In this document: piece by piece, positions 35,310 through 46,687 of the stretch | Position numbering within the stretch: the stretch's first letter is position 1 | Layout of the letters: each line of letters starts with the position of its first letter | From: Okapia johnstoni | Taxonomy: Eukaryota > Chordata > Mammalia > Artiodactyla > Giraffidae | Direction of reading: 5' to 3' | Assembly: GCA_024291935.2 (NCBI GenBank) | Contig: CM044326.1 | Span: 38,334,948-38,398,947 of the forward strand | Length of the DNA: 64,000 nucleotides | The notes under the pieces: generated by a model | Seen by the model: the letters and a program-made list of their open reading frames with translations, nothing else | The model's database searches: none | What the model was told of the DNA's origin: nothing | Program-made: the position numbers and the translations under genes

Positions 35310-35425
35310 AACAAATATTAATGATTGAGAACTTGTTTTAGGACCTTGGGAGTCAGATTAGAGGGACGAGTCACACTGAAAGAATCATTGCACTCAGAGA
35401 ACTTATATTCCAGTGATAAGTGTCT
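35310..35425 (-). mobile_element. L2 LINE 3' end
   Basis: 'caacaaatattaatgattgag' and 'gagaacttatattccagtg' are the antisense L2 tail. Confidence 0.7.
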
Positions 35426-36139
35426 GACTAGTTTTGATCAACTAGATTTGATCATCTGTTTCTGCACTTCATTGGTTTTGGTCCAGACTGTTAACAGTTA
35501 ACACTGAGAATCCTGCAGTTATAAGTCTGCATTGTAATACCTCTGTGGGAAAGAGTGATCGGGGGTGATGTGCCATCTATTTGTGTGTTGCCTCTCTGTC
35601 CCATGCTTGTCCTTCCATAGTCTTCTCTATTACAGGGATCTGGAAACCCAAAAACTTTGTTTCTCACTCTCTTTTATCACCTGGCTCCAGCTATTTTCTG
35701 TCAAATGGAGGGAGTTGCACAAGGTTGAAAGGCAGGTGGGAGCCCGGGAGGACCTCAGGCAGCAGCAACTGTGCCACTGAGTCCAGAAGATCGGCATGGT
35801 GGCAAGCTCCTGGGATGCTGTAGCTGGGATGGGAATTCATGGGCCCTCCTCTGGATCTAGGCAGTAACAACTAATAGGCTATCCCAACTCTTTCAAAAAA
35901 ATGGATCAACACCAGCCTCTTCATTCTCCATGGCTCAACTCCTTAGGAGAAGCAAAGTCCATGGACAGTGTACCAACTGGCTAAGCCCCAGGTACAGCCC
36001 ATATTTGGACACAGAAGGTCCAAGCATCCTCAACAAGAGACCCACCTGCCTCAATTTAATGTAGGAACTGTATTGTCTGCAAATGCAAACCAGGATGTTA
36101 ATAGTAGAAGATACAGAAGAACTTCAACAGTGATCTAAG
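35426..36139. other. Unique DNA
   Basis: No repeat recognised; no coding or splice evidence beyond short open frames. Confidence 0.4.
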
Positions 36140-36537
36140 TCATAAGTCTAGCCATTTTACTTCTCTGCTCAAAATCTTGCATTGACTCTCCAGACCATCC
36201 GGGGTAAGAACTAAGTCTTTGCTTGCCTACCATAAATAGTGTCTGCCACCCTCTCTAGCTGCACCTTCAATTGCTTTTCCTGACCCTGCATTTAAAATTC
36301 AGGAATATTTGTAGTTTGCCAAACATTGTCTCTGTCACACCACTGTGACTTTGTCCATGCTGTGTTCCCTGCCTGGAACATACTCACCTTTTTCTGTCTT
36401 CCCCATCCCCAACTCTCTTGGTAATGGCTATTAATTTTTTTACCCCTAGTTCAGGTACCTTCTTCTCTATAATGCATCCCTTGACATCCTCTTCGGGTGA
36501 CCTTAAGTGTTCTCCTTTCTGTCCAGAGAGTGTCTTA
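36140..36537 (+). mobile_element. L2 LINE body
   Basis: 'ctctgctcaaaatcttgcattg', then 'ccatgctgtgttccctgcctgg' near 36355 follow the L2 region just upstream of its 3' end. Confidence 0.67.
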
Positions 36538-36749
36538 TGCTTGTCCTCTGTCATGTCCAACTCTTTGTGACTCATTGGACTATAGCCCACCAGGCTTCTC
36601 TGTCCATGGGATTTTTCAGGCAAGAATATGGGAGTGGGCTGCCATTTCCTTCTCCAGGGGATCTTCCTAATCTAGGGATCAAACTCACATCTCCTGTGTC
36701 TTCTGAATTACAGGCAGCTTCTTTACCCACTGAGCCACTGGCGCTTCCC
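36538..36749 (-). mobile_element. Bov-tA SINE inside L2
   Basis: Full antisense copy ending 'cactgagccactggcgcttccc'; tRNA B-box region 'agggatcaaactcac' is partly degraded. Confidence 0.94.
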
Positions 36750-36959
36750 TTATCTCTACCACAATACACATTAAACCTTATCATAAAAATCATCTCAGGA
36801 CCCAGGACAGTGCCTGTCTCATTGCAGACAATAATAATAGCTGTAAACTGTTACTTATTCACTCTTTCAGCAAATGTTTATTGACCATCTTCTTCATTCC
36901 AAATACTGCTTAAACAATGAAAAAGTCTATATGTTGCATGCTCACAGTACACAATGCTG
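36750..36959. other. Unassigned spacer, possible L2 trace
   Basis: 'tcagcaaatgtttattgacc' at about 36868 resembles an antisense L2 tail. Nothing else recognised. Confidence 0.4.
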
Positions 36960-37115
36960 TGTAGAGTTTTACATTTTTTGTCTTCAAAAGTATCCATTAG
37001 AATCCAGAGCAATCCTATGAGTGTGAAATCAGTATCAGTCCCAATTTAGAAATGCACAAACTGAGGCTTTGAGAGGATAAGTAAATGTTTAGAAAACTAA
37101 CAAATAGAAGAACAA
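36960..37115 (-). mobile_element. MIR SINE
   Basis: 'aatttagaaatgcacaaactgaggctttgagag' is the antisense core. Confidence 0.68.
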
Positions 37116-37579
37116 ATATGCCTATCTCTCCAACTGTACTGAAGTCTCTCTGAGAGAAGAAATGGAATCTTCTTTCTCAGCTCTATTTTTAAGTGTTCAG
37201 TGTGGTGTGTATAACTAGGATTATCCCATGTCCTAGTTTGCCTAGCATAGCTCTTCTTTTCCATTGGAAACTGTTATGTGAATATAATTGTGAGTAGCAT
37301 GCCTTTGCACTCCTAGATGTATCCAGGTTACCCAAAGCCTGGTTCCCAGTGAGTGCCATATTTATGTTGTTTGAGCTGATCAAAACTGGCCAAAATTAAG
37401 GAAAGAAAAGTCAGAATTAGAAAGTAGTCACAGCCCCAACTCCAAAGCTCTTTTCACTACACCACGAAGTGTCTGAAGGAAATTAATCTGTTCTTAGCAG
37501 ATAAACCATCCAAGAAAGACAATTTGTGGATCATGCAACTCAAGAAGCTGGGAAGAAATTCTTCACTTACTTACTTGGC
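37116..37579. other. Unassigned DNA
   Basis: No repeat or gene assigned with confidence. Confidence 0.35.
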
Positions 37580-37685
37580 CACCTTCATTGTACAGACAAA
37601 GAATCTGAAGGCAGATAGCCCAAGTGAGCTGCACTGAACAAGGGGTAAAGCCACAACTGGAATACCTGTCTTCTAACATCAATTC
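37580..37685 (-). mobile_element. MIR SINE
   Basis: 'attgtacagacaaagaatctgaagg' then 'agctgcactgaacaaggggtaaagcc' is antisense MIR. Confidence 0.6.
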
Positions 37686-37689
37686 CGAT

Positions 37690-38010
37690 GTTAACTCTGG
37701 CACCTTCTAGTCTTTGCTTACATATTCTTTCTTCCTAGAAGATTCTTACCCCCTTGAGGACCAAAATTAACCCCGTTCACCTTTTACACCTCCACTTCTG
37801 TGGCTCAAAGGCTCAGTTCTTTACTCTTCCATCCTTCTATTCCTCACTTCATCCTCTCCCTTGAACTTCTCTGGGATAACAGATAGAGTAACTCTACAGG
37901 GCTACGTTTCTCTAGAGGGAAGTTTTCTCTGGTCTGAACTCTTATCTTCCCACGTCTTCTCATCCCACTCTTTTCCACACTCACCACTCTAGTGCCTAGC
38001 ATGGCTTGTG
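37690..38010 (+). mobile_element. L2 LINE fragment
   Basis: 'tctttcttcctagaagattc', 'acctccacttctgtggctcaa' and 'ctctagtgcctagcatggc' keep L2 order. Confidence 0.6.
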
Positions 38011-38775
38011 TGTGTGTTATAATAAAAGAAACATAACTCTAAGACCTTAAACTGTTTTTCCAAAATGAATTTCTCATATTTTAACCTCTGCTCTCTGTTG
38101 ATATGACTCTTTTATCCCAAAGATTTTGGATTCATTTTCAGTGTATTTGGAATTCATAGAGTGTTTATTTTTCATGGTTCTGTTCAAAAATGCCATCTCA
38201 ATGTCAGACAAAGCCCTGAGTTCTGCAGAGTCTCCAATGGTCCAGTGTGAGAACCAAGGATAAAAGACACACAGGTCAATAAATGCATGGCTCCATTGTA
38301 TCATGATACCTATGCTGGGGACATTCTCTTATGCTGGGGACATTAAGGGAGACATAATTGAGAAGGTGATTTTAGCCTGTTGCTTGAAGAATGAGTAAGA
38401 GATTTCTGTAAGCCCTGCAGGAACCATTTAATCTCTCTTGCTGGGATCCTTCAGTTCTTTCTGATTTCCTTTCTCATCCACTAGCTGCTATGTCAACAAG
38501 GGCTGAAATGGTTTCTACCAATATGTATGACTCACCTCATGGCTTTTCCCCAGTGAGCCAAGAATTTCAGTCCTTCCCTTTTAGTTACATTTCATACCTC
38601 GATGCTAGACTAAGCACACCCTACTTCGATCCTACTACCCTTGCTCAGACCATTTGGCAATAATTTGGTCTTTGTATTGATTCTTTAACCCTTCACTTGG
38701 ATACCTCCTTCTTGTAGTAGAGTAAAAGAACTTCCACAACTCTCTGATGAACACCACTATCATCTTGGCCAGTCA
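38011..38775. other. Unique DNA with a 19-bp-period direct repeat
   Basis: 'tatgctggggacatt' occurs at 38311-38325 and again at 38330-38344. Otherwise unassigned; no gene signal. Confidence 0.45.
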
Positions 38776-38945
38776 AAGAGTCTCTTACTGATCATGGGAC
38801 CCTGGACCAGCTTACCAACCTTTCTTAAGCATCAAGGTCCTCATCTTTAAAATGAAGATGATAGCGATAACTACTCCTTAAGGTTGTTGAAGTATTAGAC
38901 GAACTTAAGCAAGAACAGTGCCTGCCACAAGTTAAGAGCTGTGTA
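38776..38945 (+). mobile_element. MIR SINE
   Basis: 'atcatgggaccctggaccag', 'gtcctcatctttaaaatgaagatgat' and 'agaacagtgcctgccac' in order. Confidence 0.78.
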
Positions 38946-39034
38946 CTTGATTACCAAAGAAACAACCATCTCTGTCATCAACACCATCACTTTCATCATC
39001 ACCAATAGCAGCAACAACATTTTGGCTATTGTAC

Positions 39035-39170
39035 ACTGAGTATTTTTTGTACTCAGGGAGTATGCCAAGCAATGAAAATACTTTATCAAACACAACTCTG
39101 TCTAGTATTATCATTTCCATCTACGCACAAGGATCCTAAAGCTAAAAGGGTCATGGTCTAAAGTAGTTAA
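39035..39170 (-). mobile_element. MIR SINE
   Basis: 'cactgagtattttttgtactc' to 'tcatttccatctacgcacaagg', a decayed antisense copy facing the previous sense MIR. Confidence 0.58.
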
Positions 39171-39639
39171 TGATACAGATAAAGCACAAGAGTCACCTCT
39201 GTCTATGGCAAAGTCTATTTCCAGATACCCAAGGCTGTTGGCTTTCCCAAGGACCCTATAGAGACCCTACAGAGACATATCCCATCACTCACCTTCAGTT
39301 TAAACAAGTTTGTTTCCCCAGCCTCCACTGAAAACTATAAAAGTTAAAACATTCCAGAGGTTCCCTGGTATGAATGAGATGTTCCAGCTGAGCCTTCACA
39401 GAGCCCTCGGCCAGGCTTCTGGCTGTCAGGTGAATGAGAGAAGAAATTCAGGGTCAGAGCTCAGCTTACAAAGGGAGCTCAATTGTTCCCTCAACTTGAG
39501 GAGGACAGAACTTTTCTAGTATATGACTGGAAAACCACACACCCAGACTCACAGGAATGCCCAGGGGGGAACACCTGCCACAGGACCATCCTTCGGCAAT
39601 TGTCATCAACCCTTATACTTGATGGCCCTCCAGCCTTAG
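39171..39639. other. Unique DNA
   Basis: No repeat recognised. Open frames at 39310-39519 and 39483-39953 have no domain; the latter reads into a SINE. Confidence 0.4.
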
Positions 39640-39762
39640 TGAAAGTGAAAGTCGCTCAGTTGTGTCCAACTCTTTGCGACCCTGTGGACTATACACTCCA
39701 TGGAATTCTCCAGGCCAGAATACTGGAGTGGGTAGCCGTTCCCTTCTCCAGGGGATCTTCCT
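39640..39762 (-). mobile_element. Bov-A/Bov-tA SINE, truncated
   Basis: Antisense 'gaaagtcgctcagttgtgtcc' to 'cttctccaggggatcttcc'. Missing tRNA head. Confidence 0.9.
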
Positions 39763-40019
39763 TCCGGAAGGCAGAGGCCAGCTTTCCTCCCCTTGGTGCC
39801 CAGGTGCCTGTCAGCACAGAGATCTGTAGAACACCCTCTTACCTAAAAGAAAGCATTTCCTTAAGGATACTACAGACTCTATGGGCATCATGTCCTTCAC
39901 AGATTCTGCCGCCTGAATCCACCAAAGCTAAAATGGAAGCAAACGCTGTGTAGTTGTTATGGATTCAATTGTATGTTGAATATACACAATATACTCAAAT
40001 CTGTATATTGAAGTCCTGT

Positions 40020-40236
40020 TGTCATTTGGTCGCTCAGTCATGTCCAATTCTTTGTGATCCCATGGATTAGAGCCCACCAGGCTCCTCTATCCACAGGATT
40101 TCCCAGGGAAGAGTACTCGGGTGGGTTTCCATGCCCTCCTCCATGGGATCTTCCTGACCCAGGGATCGAACCTGAGTCTCTTGCATCTCCTGCATCGGCA
40201 GGCAGATTCTTTCTCACTGAGCCATCTGGGAAACCC
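40020..40236 (-). mobile_element. Bov-tA SINE with intact B box
   Basis: Full antisense copy. GGATCGAACC at about 40163-40172 preserves the pol III B-box. Inserted in the LTR. Confidence 0.95.
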
Positions 40237-40298
40237 TGTAACTCTCACTATTTCAAAAGGTGACTAGATTTGGAGCCAGGGTCTTTAAGGAGGGGATT

Positions 40299-40363
40299 AA
40301 GGCTAATGAGGTTGCAAAGAGTCAGACACGACTGAGCGACTGAACTGAAGGCTAATGAGGTTG
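40299..40363 (+). mobile_element. 33-bp BovB/Bov-A micro-insertion with 16-bp target duplication
   Basis: 40315-40347 equals the extreme 3' end of BovB/Bov-A ('agagtcagacacgactgag' and 'cgactgaactg'). It is bracketed by exact copies of 'aaggctaatgaggttg' at 40299-40314 and 40348-40363, so it is a genuine, extremely 5'-truncated retroposition event. Confidence 0.95.
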
Positions 40364-40591
40364 TGAGAGTGGGGCCCTATCCAAAAAGATGAGGGTCCAT
40401 ATTAGAAAGGGAAGAGACATAGGGCGTGCACACATGTGAAAAAGACAATGTGAACCCACAGGGAGAAGGTAGCTGTCTGCAAGCCAAGGAGAGCAGCCTT
40501 CGGAGAAACCAACGCTGCCAACACCTGGGTCTCAGCAGACAATAAGTCTGTTTCCCAAGCCCCGCAGCCTGGGGAGCTGCCTCTTGTAGCT

Positions 40592-40790
40592 TACTTAGTC
40601 ACTCAGTCATGTACGACCCTTTGTGATACTGTGACTCTAGCCCACTGTCCATGGGAATTCCAGGCAAGAATACTGGAGTGGGTTGCCATACCCTCCTCCA
40701 GGGGATTTTCCCCACCCTGAGATCGAACTTGCATCTCCTGTGTCTCCTGCATTGCAGGCAGGTTTTTTACCTGCTGAGCCATCGGGGGAG
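40592..40790 (-). mobile_element. Bov-tA SINE
   Basis: Antisense full copy: 'gtcactcagtcatgtacgac' to 'ctgctgagccatcggggga'; B-box region mutated ('gagatcgaacttg'). Confidence 0.94.
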
Positions 40791-41452
40791 ATTCTTCATA
40801 CAATAGTTAATAGCCATGTGACTGGAGAGGAACCACATAGATGAGTACCAGTGTGTATTTTTAGGAAGAGAATCCATACACAGACCCTCCATGCCAAAGC
40901 CTTATATTTACAAGGCAGAGAGCCCCCTTCCAAGCTGAAAGCGCTTTGAGTTTAGCCTTTCTTTCCCTTCCCCATCCATCCCAGATTCATTCAACACACC
41001 CAACCAGACTCAGGACCTTAAGCCTGTCCAGCCCGGGCTCTCCGGCCTGGCTGGTGTGTCTTGTCAAACCAGCCTCCTTTCCTGAAAAGGACAAGTCAGA
41101 GCCATCTTTCAGGAGTTTTCTTCCCCTGACAGAAATCAGCAGGGTTAGAATAAACTGCATAAGTTATCAGCTCCTCAGGAAAGAACATGAAAAAGGCCCT
41201 TCTATCACTTAATGAAAAATAGCTTCTTTTTTGGACAGAACTTCATAGGCCTGCAATCAAGCCATGGCTCCCCTCTCCCTTCCCTGACGTGCCATGCAGG
41301 CAAAGCAAGTCGGCATCTATTAATAATATTTTCTCCCTCTCCTTTCATTTTTCTGCATGTCCTACCACTGTCAGGCCCCGTGATGGAGCGCAGCCTTTAT
41401 CTCGTCCGAGTCTGGCCTGTCAGGGTGATAAACAATTCTAACAAGAATCAGA
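40791..41452. other. Unique block, candidate conserved noncoding DNA
   Basis: No transposon recognised. CpGs kept ('gatggagcgcagcctttatc', 'tctcgtccgag'); leads directly into the duplicated element at 41453. Confidence 0.45.
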
Positions 41453-41630
41453 ATAAAGATCTTCCCAGTAGACTCTGAAGAGAGATAGAGGCTTTTCTCA
41501 TTTTCTCGACGGAAAAAAAAAAATTTAATCTAGCGGCTCCGGCTTTTTTCAAGCGTCACATTCAAAGAGATGCAAATTTGTCAGAGCGGAGACCCCAGCT
41601 GACTCTGAGCACTGCATGAATGTCAAAGGG
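41453..41630 (+). repeat. Duplicated noncoding element, copy A
   Basis: Aligns over its length, same orientation, with 55430-55597. Shared blocks in order: 'ataaagatc', 'ctcattttctc', 'tttaatcta', 'caagcgtca', 'attcaaagagatgcaaatt', 'gagaccccagctgact', 'gaatgtcaaa'. The core (41550-41603) differs at only a few positions. Contains the POU octamer ATGCAAAT (about 41570-41577). Copy A has an extra A-run (41513-41523). Not a repeat family I recognise. Confidence 0.88.
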
Positions 41631-42007
41631 GGGAGGCAGTGTCTTTGACATGGCTTCCTTTTTTGGGGGGTGGTGGGGAGAAGCTCTCCGCCAAATGTTA
41701 AAAAAAAAAATAAGGTTTTGCTTTGTAGTGCATGTTTCAACAATTTTCATAAGTTTTCTTCTGAAATAAAAAAAAAACCTGCCGTCGGGAAGGAAAAGAG
41801 AGGAGGAAAGGGACAGGTGGAGATTTAGGGGTGAAGGAGGAAAGAGCCCCAGAGAAACAGCTCCATTGAGATATCAGGTCCGACTGAAATGCACAGGCTC
41901 TGAGTCGGTTCACGGAGGGAATGGGTGAGGGCCAAAGGAGTGAAGGAGTTATGATGAATGAATGAATGCATGTCTCAGAGAGTGTGGCACTCAGCCTTTT
42001 GTTAGGT
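41631..42007. other. Unique DNA flanking copy A
   Basis: G-run and A-runs near 41663, 41700 and 41767, a (GAAT)n near 41955. No gene. Confidence 0.45.
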
Positions 42008-42142
42008 TGTGTGTGTGTGCTTAGTCACTCAGTCATGTCCAGCTCTTTGCAACCGCAGGGACTGCAGCCTGCCAGGCTCCTCTGTCCATGGGATTCTCCA
42101 GGCAAGAATACTGGAGTGGGTAGCCATTTCCTTCTCCAGGGG
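42008..42142 (-). mobile_element. Bov-tA SINE, truncated, with (GT)n tail
   Basis: (GT)n at 42008-42020, then antisense Bov-A to 'cttctccaggggt'; tRNA head absent. Confidence 0.92.
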
Positions 42143-43977
42143 TTACTTCCCTAAGTTTGTGGAAACCAGGTATGCCTTTTCTGGATATTTCTTCCCCCAA
42201 TTTACCATCAGCATGAAAGCTTCTGTATGTTCTTGTCTTCTGCTCTGTTGGGTGCCTAGATTCAGAGATCACAACAGATTCAGCTGGAAAGGGGCTGGTG
42301 GATGACCAGAGGACCAAAGAAGAGAGGGTGGATGATCAGAGTGCTGATGGACTGGGAAGAGGCTGAGAGATGGCCAGCACTGGCTTCCAGGGAGCCTTGG
42401 GGCTACAATGCAAGCAAGGACTCTCTGGTCAGCCCCCAATTCCTTTGCGGAATTGAAGCTCTGCTGAGCTGGTCCACAAAGAGCCCTTTAGGTCAGTTTC
42501 CTGGAGGTGGGTTGCATGGCCCTCTCAGCCCTGCTCCTTTAGGCTACATTCCATCCTTGAGCCCTCCCTCCTGCCGTCCCCTCACCCCCCTAACTCTATG
42601 AAGCCTTCCCATCTCCTCCAATCTTTCTATATCTTCCTGAGTCAAGGGCACTGGATGCCTACATTTCTATGATCTATTTTTTCCCTTTGCTGTTTCCCCA
42701 TCATTCCACTTACCTCTACCTCCTAACCACATTCCTTGGTCCCTCGCTCTGCAGCACTGCATGGCTCTCGTTCCCCAGAGCACAAGTAGCAAAAAACTAT
42801 TGTATGTTGTAGTCTAAATGTCAAGATTAACACAGGGTTAGCAACCAGGTAAGGAGGAGACAGTCACGCTAACAGAGGAGACAAACACCAATCTTAGCCA
42901 TCACTCAAATAGTCACATGGTCTACCCGTCTTAAGACTCTTCCTGATGATATCTCTGTCTCCTGGCAAGTTTTCTGAAAACCTGGGACCCCAACACTCAG
43001 GATCCTTCACTAGACAGAGAATGTTTCAAAGTGCCTGACCTTTTCTTATGCATAGAAATGTAATTTTTCTTCTTAGCCTCTCAAGCTCTCCTATCTCACT
43101 TGTACTTACTGTCTTTCTGAAATTGATCTATTGGGTTATAAGTTAGTTACAGGTAATAGGTTTGCATCAGTAGGACCTGTACATCCTTGACTTCTCACAT
43201 TTCCTTGCATCAGAAGTTCAGTGGGAAGTAGGCATATGAGGTGGTTGGCTGTTTAGAGTAAGGATTAGGGTAACACATGGGATAGAGTGTATATATATTG
43301 GGGGGAGAAGGTCTCAGAAACCCTTCTGATAGTAGAAAGTGCATGAAATAGGGGTCCCTCTCATCTTTCCATTGGCACTGCCCTTTTGGTCATGTTGGTT
43401 TCAATATCGTCAACTATCTCCTAGAGCCAGCACTTCAGTTGCGGCCAGAAAGACTAGTCCCAGATCCAATGGCCGCTCTCAATCCTGAGTGCCTACAGCA
43501 ATGAGCAGCCTTAGACGTCACCCTTCACCCACACTTCCTCTCTGAGAGCCCTGGGCATTGTTTAGATTGTGCCATTGTCTTGCTAACACTTGGTTACCAA
43601 CAAATCAGGAGACAGAAACCTTGTCCCCACTGAAAAGATTCCATTCTAGAGGAAGGGTTGCCCCAGCAGACAGAGCTCTGGAAGGGAAGATGAGCAGAAT
43701 TTTTATAAATAGCCAGTTGCCCCAGAAAGTCCACACTCCACTCAGCAGCCCCAGTGAGCCCAGGAGGCAAAAAAATTGTGGATGTTTTTCCTGCTCTTAA
43801 GAATGTTTGAAAAGTTAAAACTTTTCCCCCTTAGGATTTAGGGGACTCCTTGACAGGTGACAGCTTTGGCTAGTCAGGACTAGCAGTCTTCCAGGAAATA
43901 AATCATCACAGAGTATTTCTCCACTTGAGATGAGAAGAATAAAGAGGTATCTGTGACCATACATTTAGCTCAAAATA
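42143..43977. other. Long unique stretch
   Basis: No confident transposon over about 1.8 kb. Open frames at 42033-42317 (minus), 42302-42601 and 43558-43800 (plus) lack domains or splice support. A CRE half-like GACGTCAC lies near 43514. Content otherwise unknown. Confidence 0.4.
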
Positions 43978-43990
43978 CATGTGACAGCCT

Positions 43991-44197
43991 TATGTAATTA
44001 GTCACAGTCATCTCCAACTCTTTGCGACCCTTTGGACCGCAGTCCGCCAGGATCCTCTGTCCAGGGGGATTCTCCAGGCAATAATACTAGAGTGGGTTGC
44101 CATGCCCTTCTCCATGGGATCTTCCCAACCCAGGGATTGAACCCAGGTATGCCACATTGCAGGTAGATTCTTTATCATCTGAGCCACCAGGGAAGCC
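43991..44197 (-). mobile_element. Bov-tA SINE with target duplication
   Basis: Full antisense copy ending 'gagccaccagggaagcc'. A 13-bp duplication 'catgtgacagcct' flanks it (43978-43990, 44198-44210). Confidence 0.96.
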
Positions 44198-44224
44198 CAT
44201 GTGACAGCCTAGCACAGACTTGAG

Positions 44225-44340
44225 CACTAAAGCCTGAATTCACAGGCTCTGGTGCAGGACTGCTCGCTGCTATTAACCAAGTGTCCTTGGGAAAAACATG
44301 CCTAATCTCTGATGCTTCATTCCTTTGTTAAAAACAGGCA
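44225..44340 (+). mobile_element. MIR SINE
   Basis: 'attcacaggctctggtgcagg' and 'aaccaagtgtccttgggaaa' resemble the sense MIR 5' half and core. Confidence 0.6.
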
Positions 44341-44474
44341 AACAGACAACAGCAATGATAACAAAATAGTCTATAACCCCTGCCCCATTGGCTCCCAGGA
44401 TTATTATGTCAAACAAGACATGAAATGTGTGTTTCGATTTGTAAAGCAGATGCCAGTGAAGTTTGCTTCTTGTT

Positions 44475-44580
44475 ATTGCCTTTTCTTCCCTTGTTTCATT
44501 CTGCTACCATTTTCACTCTGGGAGGCCAACAAAATGCTGCCACCACCATGAAGTGGCATCATGAAGTCTTTTATCATCTT
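44475..44580 (+). repeat. Local duplication, copy 1
   Basis: 'attgccttttcttccc' to 'tatcatctt' recurs, diverged by roughly a quarter, at 44795-44894 on the other side of a SINE. Shared blocks include 'taccattttcact' against 'caccattttcacc', and 'tgccaccaccatgaag' against 'tgccaccaccaccaag'. Confidence 0.8.
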
Positions 44581-44794
44581 GCTTCCCAGGTGGCACAGTG
44601 GTAAAGAATCCGCCTGCCAGTGCAAGAGATGCAAGAGACTCCAGTTTTATCCCTGGGGCAGGAAGATCCCCTACAAAAGGAAATGGCAACCCACTCCAGT
44701 ATTCTTGCCTGGGAAATCCCATGGACAGAGGATCCGACAGGCTACAGTCCATGGGGTCACAAAAGAGTCGGAAACAACTAGAACATATACACAC
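44581..44794 (+). mobile_element. Bov-tA SINE between duplicated flanks
   Basis: Sense copy 'gcttcccaggtggcacagtg' to 'gtcggaaacaactag', inserted exactly at the junction of an older tandem duplication. Confidence 0.94.
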
Positions 44795-44894
44795 ATTGCC
44801 TTTTCTTCCTTTTTCACATTCTACCACCATTTTCACCCATTTTTATTTCATCCCAGCATAATGCCACCACCACCAAGAAGTCTCTTCTCATCTT
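44795..44894 (+). repeat. Local duplication, copy 2
   Basis: Second copy of the unit at 44475-44580. Too diverged and too long (about 100 bp) to be the SINE's own target duplication. Confidence 0.8.
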
Positions 44895-45344
44895 AAGTAG
44901 GAAATTAACCTCTTTATTCTGTATATTCAAAGAATATACATTTTTCTTCATCTTTACGAAATGCTACCACATCCTTATTGTCTTCGTGAGTTGAGCCTGA
45001 AATTGTCTATCTTTGCAGATGGATGCTCCTCCAAGACCTACGTGACTCCCTTTTCCCATGGAGTCTGGCCAGAGGAAGGGTTCAGAAAGAATCGGTGGCT
45101 AAGATTAAGTCAAGTTTGCATAAGCAAGGATAAATGTCATCAAATATAAACACAAAAACCATATAAAACATCTCCCTAAACATCTCTTCATGCAACCCTG
45201 TGATCTAGAAGTAGAACAGCATTAATATTTTATTGTCTGAATACTTAGATGAAAACTATTCTGTATTTAACTTGAATTATTTCATTAGCATTAACAGTGA
45301 CACTAAGTTATCATCCATGTTTTTATTTGGAGATATAAATAATA
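44895..45344. other. Unassigned DNA
   Basis: Nothing recognised; AT-rich from 45140. Confidence 0.35.
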
Positions 45345-45480
45345 GCCATACATGACTGAGCAACTAACACTTCCACACACTTTCACACAATCATAGCTGA
45401 TTCACTTTGCTGTACAGTAAAAACAAACACAGTGTTGTAAAGCAACTATACCCCCCCAAAAAATTAATTTAAACAATAAA
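45345..45480 (+). mobile_element. BovB tail plus L1 3' end
   Basis: 'catgactgagcaactaacac' (45351 on) is a BovB/Bov-A 3' terminus; 'gattcactttgctgtacag' to 'gttgtaaagcaactatac' is an L1 tail of the ruminant type. Confidence 0.75.
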
Positions 45481-45590
45481 ATTAAAAACATAATGTGAGG
45501 CAGGATGTAGCATGGTGATTGTAAACTATTTAAAGGACCAACATGTGTGGTGGGTTCAAGACAGCAGGCTGAACCCACTGGTCACTGTTC

Positions 45591-46001
45591 TCAGTTCAGT
45601 GCAGTTCAGTCATTCAGTCGTGTCCGACTCTTTGCGACCCCATGAACTGCAGCACACCAGGCCTCCCTGTCCATCACTGACTCCCGGAGTCTACTCAAAC
45701 TCATGTCCATCGAGTCGGTGATGCCATCCAACCATCTCATCCTCTGTCATCCCCTTCTCCTCCTATCTTCAATCTTTTCCAGCATCAGGGTCTTTTCCAA
45801 TAAGTCAGTTCTTTCCATCAGGTGGCCAAAGTAGTGGAGCTTCAGCTTCAGCATCAGTCCTTCCAATGAATATTCAGGACTGATTTCCTTTAAGATGGAC
45901 TGGTTGGATGTCCTTCCAGTCCAAGGGACTCTCAAGAGTCTTCTCCAACACCACAGCTCAAAAGCATCAATTCTTCGGCACTCAGCTTTCTTTATAGTTC
46001 T
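45591..46001 (-). mobile_element. BovB LINE 3' end
   Basis: Antisense, near-consensus, with a 7-bp duplication 'actgttc' at 45584-45590 and 46002-46008. The minus-strand frame 45747-46022 carries the [21 protein letters not shown] landmark region. 5'-truncated. Confidence 0.94.
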
Positions 46002-46687
46002 ACTGTTCATGAAAAATCTCACAAGAGGCCAGAGAATATATTTCGAACAAGAAACCAGAACAAATCCATAAGAATGAGCCAGAGGGTCATTAGCAGACTA
46101 GAAATGTTGAAGAATTTCAAAGACTGAAGGCAGATATAGGAAGTAAAAGGCTGAACATGCACAGTGCTATACCAACCTAGCACTTTGGATCCTAACTCAA
46201 GAAGATCCATGTACCTGAAGGTTCATAGCAGCACTAGTTACAATAGTCAAGACATGGAAGCAACCTAAATGTCCATCAACAGATGAATGGATAAAGAAGA
46301 TTTCATACATATATACAATGGAATATTACTCAGCCATGAAAAGAATAATGCCATTTGCAGCAATATGGATTGACCCAGAGATTATAATACTAAGTGAAGT
46401 AAGTCAGATAAAAAAGACAAGCATTACATGATAGTCACTTATATAATGAATCTGAAAAATGATACCAATAAATCTATATTAAAATAGAAACCAACTTATA
46501 GACATAGAAAGCAAACTTATGGCTGCCAAAGGGGAAAATGAGGCTGGGAGGGATAAATTACAAGTATGGGATTAACAGATACAAACTATTATAACATAAA
46601 ATAGACAAACAACAAGGATTTACTCTATACCACAGGGAACTATAATCGGTATCTTGTAATAACCTATAATGGAATACAATCTGAAAT

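Larger units (their letters stand above)
39955..40575 (+). mobile_element. ERVL/MaLR-type LTR, split by SINE
   Basis: 'gtatattgaagtcctgttg' (before the SINE) continues at 40237 with 'aactctcactatttcaaaagg', 'gatttggagccagggtcttta', 'ggtagctgtctgcaagccaagg' and 'gcagacaataagtctg', the order of a mammalian LTR. Family name uncertain. Hosts a Bov-tA and a 33-bp micro-insertion. Confidence 0.68.

Noticed and set aside
39483..39953. Longest open frame (about 156 codons, plus strand)
   Set aside because: It runs through an antisense SINE (39640-39762), has no recognisable domain and no splice or promoter support.
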